The notes: a model not told the origin generated them from the sequence alone. Shown: positions 10,061 to 21,690, numbered from the stretch's first letter. The stretch is DNA of 64,000 nt from Nepenthes gracilis (GCA_033239525.1 BSYO01000008.1:16166830-16230829), one strand, 5' to 3'. Made by a program: numbers and translations.

Positions 10061-10945
10061 TCAAAAATTGCTTTGTCCTTCGGCCTCCCTTAACCTCTTC
10101 AAGGGAACCTCAATCTCATCCTCATCCGAAGACGATTCTAGTAGTGAACAACTTTCCTCCTCGTCCCTATCGAACGATGAGGGAATGACGCCTTCCCCAG
10201 GGTCTTTTTTGGTAGGACCGGCGGCGCCCCAACTCGACGAAGGCCCCCAATTAGCGGCCTCGAACGTAATGGATGTCAAAAAGTATTCCAGGATGGAGAA
10301 TTTTGCCATCTGGGATTCAATGGCAGCAACTAACTCCGCTGCTTCCTTGGCATCATCCGTCGATGCTTTCTCATGGAAGAACCCTGAAATTGGGCCCCAC
10401 TCGTGTAGAAGCTCAGAGTCAGGAGGCTCCTGTAAGAAAAAGAATTGGCTCTTCCAATTTTTCACCGAGTCGAGATTGGTCCCTTGAAAGCGGAAGCAGG
10501 CCTTCGGCTATATGGAGACCCAGTCATCTGACTTTGAGAAGCGAAAGATCAACTTAGCCGCCTTGGCGTCGAAAGAGCCGCCATGAAGGCGAGCGGAAAT
10601 ACACAACGAGACCAGATAACGGAGGACGTTAGGATAGAGCCTCACCATAGGAACGCTCAACGCTTCCACCAGGCGCATCAGAGTGCATGACATGGGATAA
10701 CGTAGCCCCCTTCTTAGGTGGTGCTCGTAAACTGTGACAAAGCCATCTAATGGAGCGTTTTCTCTGCCCGCGGAGCCAGGACTATAGTAACCCTAGTTGC
10801 TGGGGATCCCATAATCTACCGTCAGAGTGGCGATGGCGTCGGTTGACAAGACAGACCCGGTGTTGTCGACCCTCTACCGACTCACCCTAGAAGTTTGCGA
10901 GGAGAAAGGAGACTTTCTCTTCTTTGCCATCTCTCTCTCACTGTG
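10061..10945 (-). pseudogene. Antisense ORF of the Tat element (plant-mobile-domain-like), with stops
   Basis: The minus strand reads MAKKRKSPF-like near 10940, then VDNTGSVLS, APLDGFVTVYEHHLR, LYPNVLRYLVSLCI, FDAKAAKLIFRFSKSDDWVS, NWKSQFFFLQEP, HEWGPISGFFHEKAS and an acidic serine-rich end (DRDEEESCS, SSSDEDEIEVP). The pattern 'adaPPxGFvtvYehhLrxGLR..P' with 'PNvlRyl' is the kind of ORF carried antisense between pol and the 3' LTR in Tat-lineage elements. A few in-frame stops make it inactive. It aligns with 26.3-27.75 kb. Confidence 0.65.
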
Positions 10946-11638
10946 CGGGATAAAATTGAAAAATGTTTAGCGCAAGGAAACGAATAGAGAAAATTTTTCA
11001 AAAGGCTTGTTTAAATAGGCAGCGAAGTGCCAACGAGCGGGAAACCCAAACGACACACCCCAAGAGTGGAGACATCACGGGGCCTAGAGCAGTCAACAAT
11101 CACGACTGTTCGTTAGATTGCAGATCGACGTCGCTTCAGCCGCCTGGCGGAGACTCCCTGCTGACACGCCTGTATTTAATGCACGGATTTCAATCGCCGA
11201 AAAGAACGACAGTGGGACCCCCAAAAGAAGCGAACGGGAATGAAAACGAACCATCTAGCCACAGCAAATCACGGAAAATAAAACGGCACAACTAAGTGTT
11301 GAATTTCATTATAATATTCATTAGAAACTTGTTACAGTAGCTAACTACAGTGTGATGCATTTAACGTCCCTTAGGCGCTGCAGAGGAACCTGGTGTCGGA
11401 TACTCCACCAGGTCCGTACGTGTTCCGGCATTGCAGTTTCGAGAGTCCAGGACGCCGACGCAGAAGCTTGGGTCCTCCAGCGAGACTATTCTCCGACTGA
11501 AACGGATGCCATCCTGGAAGTTCCTTTCTAGTGCAGGGCCGACTTCCTCCGGAAGAAACCTCTACCTCAGCTCAGTTCCCATCCGCGCGATCTCTGTGCC
11601 AAACTGTCTGCATTTCTGCTCACTCTCTTCTTGGAGAG

Positions 11639-12094
11639 CTAAAATGCGGGCTCCCATGTTAGCACTGGCGAGCCTGGACACCCTCTCTCCGATTCCGCCC
11701 ATGCTTTCTCAAAGTGTGCGGCGCGGGCCCTTAGCTGCTCTATCTTCGCTACCGCAGCTTGCATCCGGGCTTTGACGTCTTCGATCGCCCTAGCAACTCG
11801 CCGGAGCAAGAAATCCGCCCTCCCTGGGCCATGCTCCCGCGATGCAGCAGACCCCTCCACCCTCTCAAAGCCTGAAGGCACCCGCGGGGATCGTGCAAGG
11901 CCCACGATAGTAGCCTCCGAGTAACCCCCCTCCGAGGCGATGACACCCAGGACCCGAGAAGCATGGGTCCCAGTTTCGGACCCTCCGGAGGGGTATCCTG
12001 ATCTGGACGACGATGATGACTCCACCATCCGGATTGCAGCAAGAGCAGGCGAAGGAGAGAGGAATCGCAAGCGACGTAAAACTTTACACCGCAA
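11639..12094 (-). CDS. Antisense coiled-coil ORF of the Tat element
   Basis: This open frame of about 150 codons ends with a heptad-rich, Ala/Arg/Glu-rich stretch (RVARAIEDVKARMQAAVAKI, EQLRARAAHFEKAWAESE). Its wording closely resembles the minus-strand ORF at 28415-28603 of the full-length element (VERLRARVAHLEGAWAESEA). The N-terminal half is Ser/Gly-rich and low complexity. It lies upstream, in the antisense direction, of the mobile-domain-like ORF. Function unknown; element-borne. Confidence 0.5.
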   Translation of the reverse strand: MRCKVLRRLRFLSPSPALAAIRMVESSSSSRSGYPSGGSETGTHASRVLGVIASEGGYSEATIVGLARSPRVPSGFERVEGSAASREHGPGRADFLLRRVARAIEDVKARMQAAVAKIEQLRARAAHFEKAWAESERGCPGSPVLTWEPAF

Positions 12095-14708
12095 AGAAAC
12101 AACAGTGCGCGTTATCTGAGAAGGGATTTGTGCGTTTTAATAGATGGAGTTCTCCCCAGAAACGGCTGCGCTCTGAGAACAATGAGTGCTGAGACAAGGC
12201 CAACAAGCGCACTCTACGTGGAGAATCTTTGAAGCCTCGCGCGTTTCTAAGACGGGTCATCATTATGTAGCGCCCCTCGACCTTCTGCACACTTAATGCG
12301 CCAGGCAAACAGATGGATGTGACCGCCATCAATGGCGTTGCAGTCTTCGCGGCCTCAGGCGTAAAGGCCACCCTCGAACCGCGCTGTCTCAACAACGGAC
12401 GGTATATAGGCTTAGGGGGCGGAACCGACGAAACTGACCGCGAGCGTCCAAAGGTCCTCAAGTGCACACAGTAGGGTGTGACACATTGGGGGAAAGCAAT
12501 CGGTCAGGGAAAGCACGCACTATAAAATGGAAGAACAAAGACAAATGGACTACTTCTTTTATTAATCAAGGCTTGCCTTACAAAGTATAAGATTTGTAGC
12601 AGTAAATGTACAAGAAAAGGGAAGAAGATACGGCAAGGGGCGCAGGCCCCACGGCGACTGCCCCGGATGCCCGAGTGAGCTTGGGGAACATGATCTACAT
12701 GAGATCACCACGGCCTCGGTACCGGTTCCCTAACAAGCCACCAGGGGCAGTCGCGCATTGGTCTACCTGCGGTGGAAACGATCCCAGTGTTATCCACCGA
12801 GGCAGAGTTAGCGCCCAACTCAGGAGCCTTCGGGAGGGACTAATAAGAAAAACCCTACAATTCTCTCATTGGGGCTCCCCTCTCTGCCTCCACCACAGCC
12901 TGCGCACGAACCAAGTGAAGTGGAGACCGCGAGCGATGCACTTCACCGGCGGGAAGCATCCCTGTGAAAATTCCGCTGCTATCCCACAGCGCTTTGGACG
13001 AGTCACACCAGGGAAAGGAGGCACGTAACGACAGCAGAGTGGCCGAGCCACCCTCATTAGCATGAGGAATCGACCGCAGCGTGGGTATGAAGGCAGTCTT
13101 CTCCGAGAGTTTTGGATCTCCAGCTAGCGCATCCAACTCCTTCGCAAATCCCCACCAAAGGTAGACCAAGCCAAAACCTTCGCATTGTTCTCTCAAAGAC
13201 AGCCAGAGGATGCACTACACTCGCTAAGGAGCCCTCTTATTATGGCGAAACAGGCATCCTTCTCGTGCTTAGCGAGACATGCCTCCCGACGGACGTCTTT
13301 TATGGAATAAGAAAAGCCCTAAAATCAAACGCAACCCCAGGCATGCAAATCCTTCCAATTTAGATACCGAATCGCTGCAGCGTCAGAATGGCCTGCGCAG
13401 ATGCCTGGGGAAGGCGTGAGCCCAGAAGACGACAAGCATTGGAGCATCTAGAGGGAAACCGACGGACCGCGGATTGGACCCAAGCGACATGCTAGGCCCC
13501 GACCACTGGTCGGCCCAGGCATGAGGGACTTGTCACGACCCAGGACCACAATATACGCAGGTCAAAAATAAAATCAATAATAAGATTTTCATCAACAACA
13601 ATAACCCATCCCGGATGTGACAATCAAACATATGCAGGACCCAATATAAATAAAATCCGCACAAGATCTCATCGGATATGAATCCGGACAAATAATACAT
13701 GACCTATTGACCATAATCGCAAGGGAAGTATCCAAATTTACAACTCATCCACAATACTATAACTTCAATATTTCTCATACAATGATCAAGGCACCATCCG
13801 GCCATAAATAATAACCATAACATATCCTCGAGATCAGAAATATACCAAATGTAATATCTCCACTCGCCAAAAGGAATATCCGAACCCGATCACGTCCGAG
13901 CTCCTGCAAACGTATCCATGCCACTAGTCTGAAGGGATAAAACATGAAAACGTGAGCCTAGAGCTCAGCAAGTATTAAGAATCATACAAAACGGTACACA
14001 TAAATCAGAAGCAGGGATATCGCATAGCAATCACGTAAAACAAAACACCATATCCGTGAAATCCCTGAAAACCGAGGAAATGTCTCGTATTAAATCGTCG
14101 TCCGTAATAACTCGTCCCTCCAGGACAGAATCATATAGACCACGATCCGGTAAAATCTCGTAGACGATATCATATCGTATGATCCGAGGTCACATACGTC
14201 ACAACCGTCACCACATCCACGTGGGGACACATACCGTCGTCCGGATCTAAAACTCATAATGCAGAAATCAAGAGAAAACCGCCAGAACTAAAACATAAAT
14301 CAAAACACGTTCCGGGTTTATCACGTTAGCACGTACGAGACATTCCTATTGCCCATCCGTGGGCCAAACCACGTATCTCAAATCACAGTACACCCAAATA
14401 CGTGCGAAATACAAAGCATGCGAAATCGGAGAACCAAAGATCAATGATACCAACTTGAGGAAGGGTTACCCTCGTCCGAGTAACCACGGCTATATATCGG
14501 CTACGAATTAGGCCCGATGGCTCAAGGCCATCCATGTACTCTGTCTCCCATAGATTAGGAATTTGCTCACTATGTTTTACCACCCGCGGCTTTGGGTGCA
14601 ACCTCAAGTTTTAGTTATATATTAGGACGTCCGAATACATTAGTTTTCCGTCAATTCCTTACGATGGTTCTCAATTAAATACACAGTGGGGCAGGTCAGC
14701 TACAAACA

Positions 14709-14894
14709 TCTTCCTTACGGCGGAAGTAGCCAATGCCTCAATCTTCCTTACGGCGGAAGTAGCCTCAACCTCAATCTTCCTTACGGCGGAAGTAGCCTCA
14801 TTCTTCCTTACGGCGGAAGTAGCCAATGCCTCAATCTTCCTTACGGCGGAAGTAGCCTCAATCTTCCTTACGGCGGAAGTAGCCAATGCCTCGG
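14709..14894 (+). repeat. Six tandem 27/33-bp repeats with a palindromic core
   Basis: Six copies of CTTCCTTACGGCGGAAGTAG occur at spacings of 33, 33, 27, 33 and 27 bp. The core CTTCC-TTACGGC-GGAAG is an inverted repeat with 5-bp arms. Spacers are variants of CCAATGCCTCAAT or CCTCAACCTCAAT. It lies inside the solo LTR and could be a reiterated regulatory element. Confidence 0.85.
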
Positions 14895-15869
14895 ATCACA
14901 AATCGACCCCTAGGGTCTCAGACCACCATGGTTCCGTAGTGATCTCACCCCCGGCAGCATGCATGGTTAGTGCAAGGCCTGGTTCATGGTTCCACAATAT
15001 ACGGATACCAAACATACATATATATCGTCAGGGTGTCCAAAACCCCTCCAAATCATAAATACCAGTACAAAACCACCTTCTGGTGATAAAACATACATGC
15101 ATGTATACAATTGATAAATTGAGGGTATTTAAAAATACATGCATGTCAGTAAAATCTCTCACAGTAGTCAAAATGCATCGAAAATTAAATCGGACCAAGA
15201 ATAGGGCTAGAAGATACTTGCCTTAACATCATACTCAAGTGAGATCTGAAGAAAGGATGTCCCAGCAGCTTTCGAATCGGCATTTCTCTCTCCGCCCACG
15301 ACCGCGCGCACGTCCTCCCCTTCTCCTCTCTGCGCCTGACCACCTCGCCATTTGCTGCAACGGCCGCCTCGAGCGGCCGTCGCCGCCTTCCCGGTGACCG
15401 TCGCCACGTCGCTGCCTCTCGTCGGCCGCCGTCCTCTCTCCCGCGCGACTTCTCTCCTCGCGATCCCGTCGTCGATTTCTCTCCCATCGAACGACTTCTC
15501 TCCTTCGCACGCCACCGCCGCCTTAGCCCACGAACACCGCACACCACTGCGACCACCACTGTCGCCGCCACCACCCCGAACGGCCGCCGTCGGCTCAACC
15601 GACACCGATATCCTCGCCCAACGCCACCGACTCAACCCGAAATCGCCGCAACAATCGCGGCCACACCCACAACCACCATCGACCGCCGATTCACCACTGA
15701 TCTCCTGCGTCGTCACCGCCATCGCCGCCGCCCTCTTCCTTCTCCTCTTCCTCCTCCTTCTTCCTCGCGCAAACCCTAGCCCCCATTTTCCCCCTTCTCT
15801 CTTCTCTCCGACACTTTTTCTCCCCTTTTCTTTTTCCTTCTTTCTCCCTTTTCTTTTCTTTTTTCTTAC

Positions 15870-15919
<50 letters not shown>
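15870..15919. repeat. (TTA)n microsatellite, about 16 units
   Basis: A pure TTA/ATT trinucleotide run follows a pyrimidine-rich tract. It produces a poly-Asn or poly-Leu shadow frame with no protein meaning. A similar run lies at 39536-39582 in another LTR-like element. Confidence 0.95.
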
Positions 15920-15921
<2 letters not shown>

Positions 15922-16095
15922 CCAACTCGGTATTCGAATAACTTCACGGGTGCACTCCGAGCGCCGCTTTGCACCTCCGATCATTCCCGAAAATTTTACA
16001 ATATTTTAATTTATTTCCACCACGTTCGAAATACCCAAAAATCACAAATAAATATTAAAATAATCCAAATGAGATCCGGAATATCACAGGATTAG

Positions 16096-16939
16096 TGTTG
16101 GGTCCAGTGCTAAAGCCCAAGAGAAATCGAAGCCCAACCCAACTACACGGGCTGCCTACATGGCGGCCCACCAGCAGCAGCCTACGAATGCCTCCTGCAA
16201 CTCATTAATGCGGCTGCTGGAAAGCGGCAAAGAGCAAGAGGAGCCAACCAATAGAGAGGCGGTCAACGCTGCCAAGCTACGATTTAGGTGGCCGCCCGCC
16301 AATCCCAACTCGAGGGGGAGACCAAGCATGGCCGGCAACGCTCGGTAGTCTACCTGCCACCGCAAAACAACAGCTGACACGCCGGCAATCTCCAATAGCG
16401 ATCAGCGGCCAACGAACCCTAGCGATAGGAGTTCTCGCGCCCAAAATCCTCCGTAATGGAGGCCTATAAAATCCATCTTCTTCAACGAAGAGAGGGGATC
16501 GGATCCAAGACAATCGACTCTGCGTCGCAAGCCTTAAGCTTACCAGCTAACCTCTAGACCCAAACCCTTGAGCCTACTCGGGCGACAGGAAGTGAGCCAC
16601 TCGCTGCGGTGCACCCGGGGAGCCAGGCCTCCCACCACCCGCTCATTACTCTCTCTCGCATAAACAAACACGCACTATCCATGAATTTTCAACATACTTT
16701 CGCGCACCCCTTAGGGTGCACCCTATTTTCCTTTATTGTGAGAATTAGCTGATTTGAGCTTCGGAGTGGCTTTGGTGGGAGAAATTTCTCCGGACCTTTG
16801 ACCTCTTGTTTGTTGATTGTGTTGTGCAGGCCTCAAGTTAACAAGGACAGAGATCGGACCCTTCCACGTATGCTTCAGAACGGTTAGGAATCCGAAAGCT
16901 TCCTAATCCGTACGACAACCGAGGATTCGGGACACAACA
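16096..16939 (+). mobile_element. 3' LTR of the second Tat element
   Basis: It starts TGTTGGGTCC and ends GGACACAACA, the same ends as the LTRs of the full-length Tat element. Near the 3' end it shares TTTGGTGGGAGAAAT, ACCTCTTGTTTGTTG and CCTAATCCGTACGACAACC. It is shorter (844 bp against about 1010 bp) and more diverged. The base before it continues the polypurine tract split by the solo LTR. The flank ATTAG/CCTAG is not a convincing target duplication. Confidence 0.75.
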
Positions 16940-16989
16940 CCTAGATTGGGTGAAAAGAATTGCCAAAATAATGTTTATTCTTATATTCG

Positions 16990-18151
16990 GACGGGGTGAA
17001 AGAAATTTGAAGGAGCAATTCCTATTTTCAGATTGGGCAAAGGAAATTATCGCAAACTTATTAGTGTTGATTACATTATATATGTACAAAACAAATATGG
17101 GACAAATATAAGACTATTTTTGATAACATATTTACATAAAAGCTTCTTGACATTACTATAAGTAATGAGAAAATTCAGCTAGAGACCATCAAAAAAGTTT
17201 ATGCAAAAATGATTGCCAAAATTAAAAACCGCTATTGAGGTTGAATTAAACTCATTAGCAAAACAAGAAGCTTTTAAAGCCTTGATCCAACTCTCGAGGC
17301 TGTGTTAAATATAATTGGGTATTTTTGTTAAAACACAATAAAAAGAATGAAGTTGTCTAATGTAAAGTATGATTTGCCATATAAGGTTTTTGGAAGAATC
17401 TAAGATTGATTATGAAGAAACATATACTCCGGCTATAAATGCAACAATATTTTGAATTTTAATAAACTTGTTAGTTACAAAAATATTAAATATATAACTG
17501 ATTGATGTAGTAACTGTATATTTATTTGGATCATCGTGAATATAGGAAAACCCCTAGAGGATACAGAACATTGTTAGTATGCAATTCAAGAAAATATTGA
17601 AGAACACACTCAATCAAGCTTCAAAAATATTTATACAGATTGAAATATATGGAATATGTATATAATCATCTTAGTGAATATTTATTAAAAGAGACGTTTG
17701 ATTACAATATAATATACTCATGTATTTTTATTAAGAAGTTAGAATCTGAACTTGCTATATTACATTGCATATTAATGATCTAAATCTTATTAGAACTCTT
17801 ATAAAGTTCAGAAGAACCACTAATTGTCTAAATTTAAATTTAAAATGAACAATCTCAGAAAGATAATGCTTTGTTTTAGCCTACCAATTGAATATTTTTT
17901 GAATGATATTTTTATTCATTAATCAAGATACACAAAAAATTTCAAAGCACTATTATAAGGATAAGGCTTGATCCTTTGAGTACTCCAATAATATTTCGGT
18001 TATTTGATGTGAAAAAAGAATTATTTTTATCCTTTCGAAGATGATGAAGAAACTTTTGGTCCTGAAATACTTTATTCAAATGTAGTTGGTGCACTAATAT
18101 GCCTTATAAATTGTACATATCCTAATATAGAGTTTGTAGTTAATTTATTAA
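16990..18151 (+). mobile_element. Degenerate Ty1/copia pol fragment, left part
   Basis: Across frames, with many stops, the plus strand keeps copia RT landmarks: AIEVELNSLAKQEAF near 17230, DYEETYSPA near 17410, LIDVVTVYLFG-like near 17505, YNHLSEYLLKETFDYN near 17660 (the WYNRLSEYL segment) and EETFGPEILYSNVVGALICL near 18050. It is old and dead. The 12.3 kb Tat element is inserted after 18151, and the copia frame resumes at 30456. Confidence 0.7.
18147..18151. repeat. Target-site duplication ATTAA (left)
   Basis: ATTAA directly precedes the TGTTGGG start of the 5' LTR and is repeated at 30451-30455 directly after the 3' LTR. A perfect 5-bp duplication is typical of Ty3/gypsy integration and shows both element ends are original. 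Confidence 0.9.
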
Positions 18152-19158
18152 TGTTGGGTCCCACGTTCCGGCCCATGAGACAGGTCCAGGCCCATAAAAC
18201 AAACAGCGGCCCATGAGAAAATGAGGAGCTCGCGAGAAAGCGTCAGCCCAGTCCAACGGGGAATAGGCGCGAAGTCACGCCAGCGGAAACCAACGGAAAC
18301 CTGCAGCGCATTAAATGCGTCGCCGGGAACAGGCGTGAAAGGCGGAAAGGCTAGCCAATAGAGGCATGGCTGGCGCCACGCCAACGCCACCAGCTGCCGT
18401 CTGCAGACGGCCAACCAATCCCCTCTCAAGGAAAATCGGGCGTGATCAACAGCGCAAGCCCGGCGTGCACAGCACGCTTCTCGGGGCAGCCGGCGTGACC
18501 GGCGGTCAGCAGCTGCGACCAACGGCGCAACGGCCCGAGCAGGCGTCTTGGCGCCCAAGAGTCCAAACGGGAGGAGGCATATATAAGCACCCTCACCCTC
18601 CGAGAAAAGGGGATTTCGGCTCACGGGTCGGATTCCAACTCAAGAGCGATTTCTGGCTCTGAATTGATTCCAACTCCAAGCGATTTCCTCAGTTCTGCGA
18701 TCTTGCAACTAAGGGTAACCTTGGATCCCAAGCTCTAATCCGGCTTCCATAAGGCTCCAATCCCTGCGAGCGGATTGACCAAATCGCTCTCTTTCTTCTC
18801 ATCCCGTCAAGCGGGAAAGTTAGCCACTCATCGCAGTGCACCAAGGAAGCCAGGCCTTCCATCACCTGCTCACTGCATTTCTACTCATCAACATATAAGC
18901 TCTTCTTACGCATCACAGCATTTTTACGCGCACCACCTTAGCGTGCGCATTTCCGTCAATTGCGGGAATTTGCTGACTTGAGCGTCGGAGTGGCCTTGGT
19001 GGGAGAAATCCTGCCAGACCCTTCACCTCTTGTTTGTTGTTTGTGTTGTGCAGGTCCAGTTACGAGAGACGGAGACCGGACCCTTCTTCCGAGCCCCGCG
19101 CTTAGGAATCGAAGGCTCCCTAATCCGTCACGACAACCTTGGGGCCGGGGACGCAACA
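18152..19158 (+). repeat. 5' LTR of the full-length Tat element
   Basis: It starts TGTTGGGTCCCACG and ends GGGGACGCAACA, 1007 bp, and matches 29440-30450 over its whole length with scattered substitutions and small indels. A TATA-type box, TATATAAG, is at 18580-18587 after a GC-rich block. Just downstream is a partial tandem repeat of GATTCCAACTC units. Confidence 0.92.
18580..18587 (+). promoter_or_regulatory. LTR TATA box
   Basis: TATATAAG lies in the 5' LTR, followed by CACCCTCACC, and is conserved in the 3' LTR at 29862-29869. It is the only good core-promoter match in the LTR and would start genomic RNA about 30 bp downstream. Confidence 0.6.
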
Positions 19159-19159
19159 T

Positions 19160-19175
19160 TGGCGCCGTCTCGTGG
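19160..19175 (+). other. Primer-binding site
   Basis: TGGCGCCGTCTCGTGG begins one base after the LTR end. This wording is close to the PBS of plant Tat/Retand-type gypsy elements and primes minus-strand DNA synthesis from a host tRNA. The related minus-strand element at the right end of the window has TTGGCGCTGTTTGTGAGAA in the same place. Confidence 0.75.
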
Positions 19176-19229
19176 AAAGCGATGAAAAGCCAAGTGTCAC
19201 TTTCCTACCCAGCAGCTGAACAACCAAGC

Positions 19230-20680
19230 ATGGTAAACACCAGAGCACAGGCCAGTGCTCCTGCGGTGGAGACCACCGTCCAGGATGGAGTTCCCCCCAC
19301 GGGGAACCAAGCAAACAACCAACCGGAGCCGGGCACCCGCCACCTGGCCGCGGAGTTAGACGCCCTGAAGGAGATCCTCCTCGCCGTATGCGCGAACACC
19401 GGAACCGCCGTGCCAGGGGCTGCCCCTCTAGCGGCTCAGGCCTCTACTTCCAAGAGAGAAAGGCGTCGAGAGGCCACTCGCAGGAGGCGAGCCAACCGAC
19501 TCGACCACGCAGCGGCCCCAGCCGCACCCAGTGGAAACGGCCAGAATGAGGCGGAAAGCCGCCTCGCCGATGACGACAGGGAGGACAGCCCAGAAGGACG
19601 CTCCCCCGGCAACTCGCGTGGCAACGGGAGGCCACCGGCCGCGGGCTCCAATGGGGAGCGCGCCTCCCATGCAGAGAGCCGCCACCCCCGACAAGCACAG
19701 ACGAACCCCCAGGGGAACACGGAGCTCCGCGCCGTCCTCAACGCGCGAAGGGGCTCTACGGATCCTTCGATGGAGGAGAAAGTCAAGGTGTTGTGGGACA
19801 CCACAAGGAGAAGCCCACGCCCTCCTCCGCCTGATCTCCGCAGTCGCCCTTCGCCATGGACTGCGGGACACGGCCCTTCACCAGCAAGTTCGGAATGCGG
19901 TCATGGAGGGATACGACGGAAGCAAGGATCCCATGGACCATCTCAACTGCTTCCGCACCCACCTCTCTCTACAAGGGGCAAGCGAGGCCCTGATGTGTCA
20001 GAGCTTCCCCGTCACCCTTAGGGGCGACGCGCTACTCTGGTTCCATGGCCTCCCCCCGAACTCCATATGCTCGTTCGACGAGCTCGCCGACAGCTTCCTG
20101 AGCCAGTTCGCCTCCAGCAGGCGGGAGGAGAGGCAACCATGGCACCTAGTCCGCCTCCGCCAGAGGACGGATGAAAGCCTGAAGCGGTTCCTGGACCGTT
20201 TCATCACTGAGGCGCGACGGATCCCGCACCTCTCCGACGAACTGAAGCTCAACGCCTTCGTCGCCACTTTGGCGGCGGGGGACTTCTTCAAGCACCTGTC
20301 GCACCAGCGCCCGCAGACTTTCAGGGAGGCGGAGACCATTGCCCGGGCGTATATCACGGCCGAAGAGGCCAACGAAGCAAAACGCCCGGGAAGGCGGATC
20401 GGCCCGGAGACCTCTCAGCCTGCAGTGGAAGAAAGAGGACGGCGACAGCCAGCGCTTCATGGAGCGCCGAGCAAGAGCCGGCCCCAGCCGGCCTAAGAAG
20501 GATTCTGACGCAGGCCTCTCGACCCCATTTGAATGATAGCCGCACAAACATCCTGATGCAGATCCAGGATGAAAGATTCTTCAAGTGGCCAAAGACACCC
20601 AAGGGTCCCAGCGGCAGCGACCAGACAAAGTACTGCCAGTACCACCGCTGTCTGGGGCACTCGACTGAGAACTGCCGCAC
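19230..20680 (+). pseudogene. gag of the Tat element, frameshifted
   Basis: The likely start is ATG 19230 (MVNTRAQAS, a common gypsy gag start). The N-terminal part is Ala/Arg/Pro-rich and in one frame to about 19830. The capsid part then continues in another frame as MEGYDGSKDPMDHLNCFRTH and ALLWFHGLPPNSICSFDELA to about 20495, and the nucleocapsid part in a third frame. A zinc-knuckle-like CQYHRCLGHSTENC is at 20634-20675. Gag would package the RNA into virus-like particles. At least two frameshifts (near 19860 and 20500) disable it. Confidence 0.8.
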
Positions 20681-21690
20681 CCTGCAGCAGGAGATTGAAG
20701 ATCTGATCCGGCGAGGACATTTGAAGAGATTCGTGAAAGGCTCGGGGCAAGAACCTGCCCCCTCTGGCGGAGAACCCAGCGAGCCACCAAGAGCCCGCAC
20801 GGCGGCCGGCGTAGTCCACATGATCTCTTCCGCCGACGCTGCAAACGCCAGGCGCGGACCGCCAGAGATAGCTTCCAGTAGCAAGCGGGCGAAGTTAGGG
20901 GTTAGAAATGATGTCATTAGCTTTAGCAGCGAAGACATGGCACATGCAACTTCCCCCCATACTGACCCCCTTGTTGTATCGGCCCTCGTTTCCGCTGGTG
21001 GTGATGACTACCAACTGAAACGGGTCTTCATTGATAATGGAAGCTCACAAAATTTGCTGTATCTTACCGCGTTCACCAAACTGGGACTAAAACGTAGCCA
21101 AATGAAGGCAGCAAACGGACCATTATACGGCTTGGACAACGAGCCTGTTCCAGTGCAAGGGATTATACGACTGGAAGTCACGATGGGGACTCACCCGCGC
21201 TCTATGACGCGCGAGTTGGCGTTCCTCGTCGTCGACCTTCCGTCTGTCTACAATGCCATACTCGGCAGACCATTCCTGACGGCCTTCGAAGCCGTCACGT
21301 CCATCCCACACCTAAAGGTGAAATTTCCCACCCCTTGGGGAGTGGGAGAAGTTCTCGGAGACCAAGAAATGGGGCGGACGTGCTACTTGTCCCAAATCAG
21401 TCCTATGACATCATGCGGACCAAGTGAAGACCTGGACCTCCGCGACGAGACGTCGCTCCAACAGGCCCAATCAGGGGAAGGAAACCGAGGCGATTCCGCT
21501 CGATCCTCCCTCCGATCGAGCAGTGCCAAAGATAGGAAATCCCTTCAACCCGGAGATCGCGACAGACTAATTACCTTCCTACGGACCAACTCCGATGTGT
21601 TTGCATGGGGCTCCGCTGACATGCCCGGGATATCGGCCGAAGTCATAGTCCACAAGCTGGGCCTTGACGCGAGCCGAAAACCCTTCCGGC
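20680..21690 (+). CDS. Aspartic protease region of Tat pol
   Basis: An open frame from 20529 to 21857 carries the zinc knuckle, the protease and the linker into RT. The active-site segment FIDNGSSQNLLY begins at 21027, with the catalytic Asp codon at 21033; most relatives have DGGSS there, so the DNGSS wording is a variant. YNAILGRPFL near 21250 is the second protease landmark. The protease would cut the Gag-Pol precursor. The frame then ends in the RT fingers after a frameshift near 21800. Confidence 0.8.

Larger units (their letters stand above)
10025..13530. mobile_element. 3' internal region of a second Tat-lineage gypsy element (5' part missing)
   Basis: This stretch is homologous in arrangement to 25.7-29.4 kb of the full-length Tat element: antisense ORFs, spacer with a TTACAAAGTAYAAGAT motif (12580 and 29170), then CACTGGTCGGCCCAGGCATG before the 3' LTR. 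No gag, RT or integrase is present, so the element is 5'-truncated at about 10025, where it abuts the captured gene fragment. Its polypurine tract is cut at 13530 by a solo LTR, and its 3' LTR resumes at 16096. Confidence 0.75.
13531..16088 (+). mobile_element. Solo LTR (2.56 kb) inserted in the Tat polypurine tract
   Basis: The block begins TGTCACGACCCAGG and ends GGAATATCACA. It contains the GTGAGCCTAGAGCTCAGCAAG wording common in long plant gypsy LTRs (near 13955), and no coding domains. It is flanked by GGACT (13526-13530) and GGATT (16089-16093), a five-base target duplication with one mismatch. Left of it is the Tat sequence GGCCCAGGCATGAGGGACT and right of it ATTAG|TGTTGGG, so removal of the block restores a polypurine tract next to an LTR. 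Only one LTR copy is present, consistent with LTR-LTR recombination. Confidence 0.7.

Noticed and set aside
14709..14894. Palindromic repeats with spacers, CRISPR-like at first glance
   Set aside because: Plant nuclear context, spacers of 5-13 bp that repeat each other, no cas genes; it is a minisatellite in an LTR.
15207..15974. Long minus-strand frame with a poly-Asn run
   Set aside because: It is produced by the (TTA)n microsatellite and a pyrimidine-rich tract inside a solo LTR; the opposite strand gives an equally long poly-Leu frame.
16091..16944. ATTAG and CCTAG as a target duplication for the LTR at 16096
   Set aside because: Only three of five bases match, and the left flank is really the Tat polypurine region split by a solo LTR, so this is a 3' LTR and not a solo LTR.
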